Shown: one piece after another, positions 61,670-64,000 of the stretch
Numbering within the stretch: the first letter of the stretch is position 1
How the letters are laid out: each line of letters begins with the position of its first letter
DNA from: Methylacidimicrobium sp. B4
GTDB lineage: Bacteria; Verrucomicrobiota; Verrucomicrobiia; Methylacidiphilales; Methylacidiphilaceae
Direction of reading: 5' to 3'
Length of the DNA: 64,000 bases
Assembly (NCBI RefSeq): GCF_017310545.1
Contig: NZ_CP066203.1
Coordinates: 992,001-1,056,000 of the forward strand
The notes under the pieces: generated by a model
What the model was told of the DNA's origin: nothing
Databases searched by the model: none
Seen by the model: the letters and a program-made list of their open reading frames with translations, nothing else
Program-made: the position numbers and the translations under genes

Positions 61670-61699
61670 CCCCTTACCCACTCAATTCAGCGAGGAGCC
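61670..61699 (-). repeat. Right terminal inverted repeat of the insertion sequence
   Basis: Read on the minus strand it begins GGCTCCTCGCTGAATTGAGT and continues to 61670. The GGCTC start is typical of ISL3-family ends. It lies 14 bases downstream of the moaE stop. Confidence 0.7.
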
Positions 61700-61712
61700 A
61701 CTCCCCCTCTCG

Positions 61713-62144
61713 TTAGGAGGGCCGCTCGGCAACGGTCGAGGGGCTGACCTTCTCGGGACGGGAAGGAACGGCGGCCTTCCAGATGGGAACGTCCGCCTTG
61801 AGCCTCTGAATGACCTCTTCGGCGATCCGGAAGGCACTCCCGCGCCTTTCGGCGGCGACGCGCAGGTAGAGAGAGGGCTCTCCGACCGGAACGGTGCCAA
61901 GCCGATGAATCAGGACAAGGTCGTGGCAGACTCCACGATCGGACACCTCCTCCGCGATCCGCTCGAGCTCCTTCTGAGCCATCGCGCGGTAAGCCTCATA
62001 GTCGAGCGCGGCAATCGGCTCGCCCCCTTCCCGGCCACGGACGATCCCGAAAAATTCGACGACTGCTCCCGAAGAGCCGTCCAAGGGGAAGGGGATCGAC
62101 GGGCGCTCGATGGGCTCGTCGATCAGCGAAATCGAGATGCCCAC
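61713..62144 (-). CDS. moaE: Molybdopterin synthase catalytic subunit
   Basis: Large subunit of molybdopterin synthase, 143 residues, which puts dithiolene sulfur from MoaD into cyclic pyranopterin. EFFGIVRGREGGEPIAALDYEAY, MAQKELERI, HRLGTVPVGEPSLYLRVA and LKADVPIWKAAV (active lysines) are the family pattern. It lies three bases behind moaD and is the last gene of moaA-moaD-moaE; an IS ends 14 bases beyond its stop. Confidence 0.95.
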   Translation of the reverse strand: MGISISLIDEPIERPSIPFPLDGSSGAVVEFFGIVRGREGGEPIAALDYEAYRAMAQKELERIAEEVSDRGVCHDLVLIHRLGTVPVGEPSLYLRVAAERRGSAFRIAEEVIQRLKADVPIWKAAVPSRPEKVSPSTVAERPS

Positions 62145-62147
62145 GAT

Positions 62148-62399
62148 TCACCCCCCGCTTACCGGCGGAATCACCGCCAGCTCCTCGGCCTCCCCGATCG
62201 GGCAGTCCCAGGAGCAATATTCGAGATCGAGGCTCACCCGGGCCCCAAGGATCTTTTCAAAAAATCCGGGAGAGATCCTTTCGAGGAGCTGGTGCGGCGT
62301 CTCTTCGGGATCGACAACGATGGAGCGCTCCCGGAAGCCCAGGAGCTCCCTGGCCTGCGCAAAGAGCAGAAGGCGAACCGTTCTGGCCTCGCCACCCAT
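62148..62399 (-). CDS. moaD: Molybdopterin synthase sulfur-carrier subunit
   Basis: An 83-residue ubiquitin-like protein with strands VRLLLFAQARELLG and AEELAVIPPVSGG. The C-terminal Gly-Gly is the thiocarboxylate site. The central part is slightly longer than in MoaD from E. coli and includes two cysteines. One base separates its start from the moaA stop. Confidence 0.92.
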   Translation of the reverse strand: MGGEARTVRLLLFAQARELLGFRERSIVVDPEETPHQLLERISPGFFEKILGARVSLDLEYCSWDCPIGEAEELAVIPPVSGG

Positions 62400-62400
62400 C

Positions 62401-63381
62401 TCATCCTCCCAAGGCGGTCATCGCTCGCTCGGGCTCGTAGTAGTCCCGGAAGGAGTGCTCGAGCGGCTTGCGCCGGAGTGTGTCGAGAAAGGCCGCTCGC
62501 AGCCCCTCCCGGTCGATCGCCGGGCGCAGGAAGGGGCGCAGATCGACTTCCATCTGGTTCCCCAGGCAGGGGCGAAGCCTCCCATCGGCCGTCAGGCGCA
62601 TCTTGTTGCACTGCTCGCAAAAGTGGAGGTCGCTCAGCGCGCCGATGAAGCCCACCGTCACTCCCCGCCTCTCCATCCGGAAGTAGCGCGCGGGACCGAA
62701 GCCCAGGGACCCTTCGACCGGCTCGAGCCGGTCTTGGCTCTCCAGCTTCCGGCGCACCTCGGATGCGGGAAGGAAGTTCTCCGGCCGGAGCACTTCCCGG
62801 GAAGTCACTGGCATGAGCTCGATGAACCGGAGAATGAGCTGCCGTTCTGCCGCAAAGGCGAGCAACGGGTCGATCTGGTCTTCGTTGCGATGGCGCAAGA
62901 GGACCGTGTTGAGCTTGATCGACGGAAAGCCGAGCCGGCGGATGGCCTCGATTCCCTCGAGCACCGGGGCGAGATAGCCTCCGGTGATCTCGTAGTACCG
63001 CTTCGGGTCGAGTGCATCCAGGCTGATGTTGATTCCCGCAAGCCCCGCTTCCCGCAGCGGGACCGCCAAGCCCGCCAGACGAGTCCCGTTGGTCGAAAGC
63101 TTGACACTCCGGACACCCGGGGTGCGTACGATCTCGCGCACGAGATCGGGCACTCCTGGCCGGACCAGGGGCTCTCCGCCCGTGATGCGAAAATCGGTAA
63201 ACCCGAGATCGACGGCGACCGCCACGGTCGCAAGGATCTCCTCGTAGCTGAGAAGGTCCTCCTGTTGCCTCCAGCCGGAAAACTCCCGCGGGAAGCAGTA
63301 GAGACAGCGCTCGTTGCAGCGATCCGTCACCGAAATCCGCAAATAATGGACGGAACGCCGGAAGCTATCCTGAGAGCTCAC
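62401..63381 (-). CDS. moaA: GTP 3',8-cyclase (radical SAM)
   Basis: Starts molybdenum-cofactor synthesis by rearranging GTP. 326 residues. LRISVTDRCNERCLYCFP has the CxxxCxxC radical-SAM cluster, FTDFRITGGEPLVRPG follows, and CEQCNKMRLTADGRLRPCLG holds the second 4Fe-4S cluster cysteines. It ends in GG as required for activity. First gene of moaA-moaD-moaE; moaC is not here. Confidence 0.97.
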   Translation of the reverse strand: MSSQDSFRRSVHYLRISVTDRCNERCLYCFPREFSGWRQQEDLLSYEEILATVAVAVDLGFTDFRITGGEPLVRPGVPDLVREIVRTPGVRSVKLSTNGTRLAGLAVPLREAGLAGINISLDALDPKRYYEITGGYLAPVLEGIEAIRRLGFPSIKLNTVLLRHRNEDQIDPLLAFAAERQLILRFIELMPVTSREVLRPENFLPASEVRRKLESQDRLEPVEGSLGFGPARYFRMERRGVTVGFIGALSDLHFCEQCNKMRLTADGRLRPCLGNQMEVDLRPFLRPAIDREGLRAAFLDTLRRKPLEHSFRDYYEPERAMTALGG

Positions 63382-63421
63382 ACACCCCTTTCCTGTCGCA
63401 AAGGGTCGATTCGGTTTGGTT

Positions 63422-63841
63422 TCACCCGTAGCTCTTGAAAAACTTCCGCTTGTCTCCTTCGGTCGAGGGCTCTGGTTGCGAAGGCCCGATCACGGGGGCC
63501 TGCGCCGGCTCCGCCGCTCCGGCGCCAGCGGTCTCCGACGTGGAGCGCGGAGCGGACGACACTCTTCCACGGTTCCGGCTCGCCTCTACGTAGGCCAGCC
63601 GAAGCTCGGTAAGCGCACCCGTGAGAAACGCCTGCTCGTTCGGCTGGAGGTTCCCGCGCGTCTTCACTTCGAGCGCTTCCAAATGATCGATGAGCTCCCG
63701 TGCCTCTGGAAGCCGCGGCTCCATCGCCTCCATGCCCGGGAGTGGAATGCGTCCCAGCAGCATGAGCACATGCTCGATCTGCATCTGCAGGTGGCGCGCG
63801 AAACGGGCCTGAACTTCTGTATCCGAAAGAGAATCATGCAT
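63422..63841 (-). CDS. DUF1844-like small protein
   Basis: From the ATG at 63841 the protein is 139 residues: FARHLQMQIEHVLMLLGRIP near residue 12, ARELIDHLEALEVKTRGNLQ, and a proline/alanine-rich tail. The helical first part resembles DUF1844 proteins (often encoded beside peptidases or trigger enzymes). A longer start at 63910 would overlap the next gene. Function unknown. Confidence 0.6.
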   Translation of the reverse strand: MHDSLSDTEVQARFARHLQMQIEHVLMLLGRIPLPGMEAMEPRLPEARELIDHLEALEVKTRGNLQPNEQAFLTGALTELRLAYVEASRNRGRVSSAPRSTSETAGAGAAEPAQAPVIGPSQPEPSTEGDKRKFFKSYG

Positions 63842-63890
63842 AGGCAACCAAACGTTCTTTTCGGGCGAGCCACAACCACTTTCTGCAAAC

Positions 63891-64000
63891 TTACGGACGA
63901 ACGACCCCAATCACATACCCCTGGCTTTGAAAATAGGTCCGAAGAACGCGGTTGACCTCGTCCAGGGACATCGCCTTCAAGCGGAGGAGCCTCCGCTCGT
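63891..64000 (-). CDS. C-terminus of a probable M16-family peptidase (partial)
   Basis: The minus strand is open from the window edge to the TAA at 63891-63893. The visible residues include RLLRLKAMSLDEVNRVLRTY and end GYVIGVVRP. The LxxMSLxxVNRVLRxYF...VVxP pattern is the C-terminal helix and last strand of M16 zinc peptidase domains. Only about 35 residues are visible. It ends 49 bases before the DUF1844-like start. Confidence 0.55.
   Translation of the reverse strand, partial: ERRLLRLKAMSLDEVNRVLRTYFQSQGYVIGVVRP

Larger units (their letters stand above)
60287..61699. mobile_element. ISL3-type insertion sequence, about 1.4 kb
   Basis: Bounded by imperfect inverted repeats that begin GCCTCTTCGCTGA at 60287 and, on the other strand, GGCTCCTCGCTGA at 61699; both continue to a shared AGTGGGTA. 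It carries one ISL3-type transposase. Flanking 8-base sequences (CGAAATAT and ACTCCCCC) do not match, so no target duplication is visible, as if one flank was later rearranged. Confidence 0.78.

Noticed and set aside
60484-61716. 410-residue plus-strand open frame
   Set aside because: Antisense to the ISL3 transposase.

Overview
The window is GC-rich, gene-dense chromosomal DNA from a Gram-negative bacterium. It has an outer-membrane barrel protein, LPS-type glycosyltransferases, a phosphoheptose isomerase and TPR envelope proteins. The likeliest source is a member of the Verrucomicrobiota, perhaps close to the acidophilic Methylacidiphilales. That placement is an inference from the gene set (methanethiol oxidase with a SCO-like protein, an aa3-type oxidase subunit I, ActC/ActD-type electron-transfer protein, CysDNC sulfate assimilation, GC content). 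No rRNA and no methane monooxygenase is present to confirm it.

Layout. 1-9.7 kb is mostly housekeeping: purD, htpX, a quinone oxidoreductase, a molybdate-binding Mop protein, accC-thiE, rpsB-tsf, a secreted protein, a DEDD nuclease and a Fur regulator. 9.7-15.3 kb holds an NtrC-type regulator, a periplasmic thioredoxin, two paralogous secreted helical proteins and an orphan coxA with a small membrane protein. 15.5-24.8 kb is envelope biogenesis (glycosyltransferases, two polysaccharide deacetylases, a phosphoheptose isomerase, a beta-barrel), plus a FIST sensor protein, panB-folK and tRNA-Phe. 25-34.7 kb holds citrate synthase, a divergent P-loop ATPase, uvrA with a coupled 844-residue TPR protein, and a methyltransferase.

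34.6-43.0 kb is the most unusual part. Eight minus-strand genes, mostly overlapping, appear to form one operon: polyprenyl synthase, MacB-like ABC permease and ATPase, a small membrane protein, an MFS-like domain fused to a CcoO-type cytochrome c and a second cytochrome c, a YceI lipocalin, a heme-copper-oxidase-like 12-TM protein without visible CuB ligands, and an NAPE-PLD-like metallo-hydrolase. I infer a membrane redox system linked to an isoprenoid or lipid. I know of no described equivalent.

43-58 kb holds tlyA, a stand-alone ActC-ActD fusion, small envelope proteins, a DUF72 protein, a sugar epimerase coupled to a UbiD decarboxylase, then sulfur metabolism: SCO-like protein and methanethiol oxidase (mtoX), cysH, and divergently cysD-cysNC. 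MtoX would release sulfide from methanethiol; CysDNC and CysH would reduce sulfate to sulfite.

58-61.7 kb is a decayed accessory patch: a HigB-like toxin remnant, a foreign-looking transglutaminase with a truncated upstream gene, and an ISL3-type insertion sequence whose transposase needs a +1 frameshift. It lies directly next to the molybdopterin genes moaA-moaD-moaE. The window ends with a DUF1844 protein and the C-terminus of a probable M16 peptidase.
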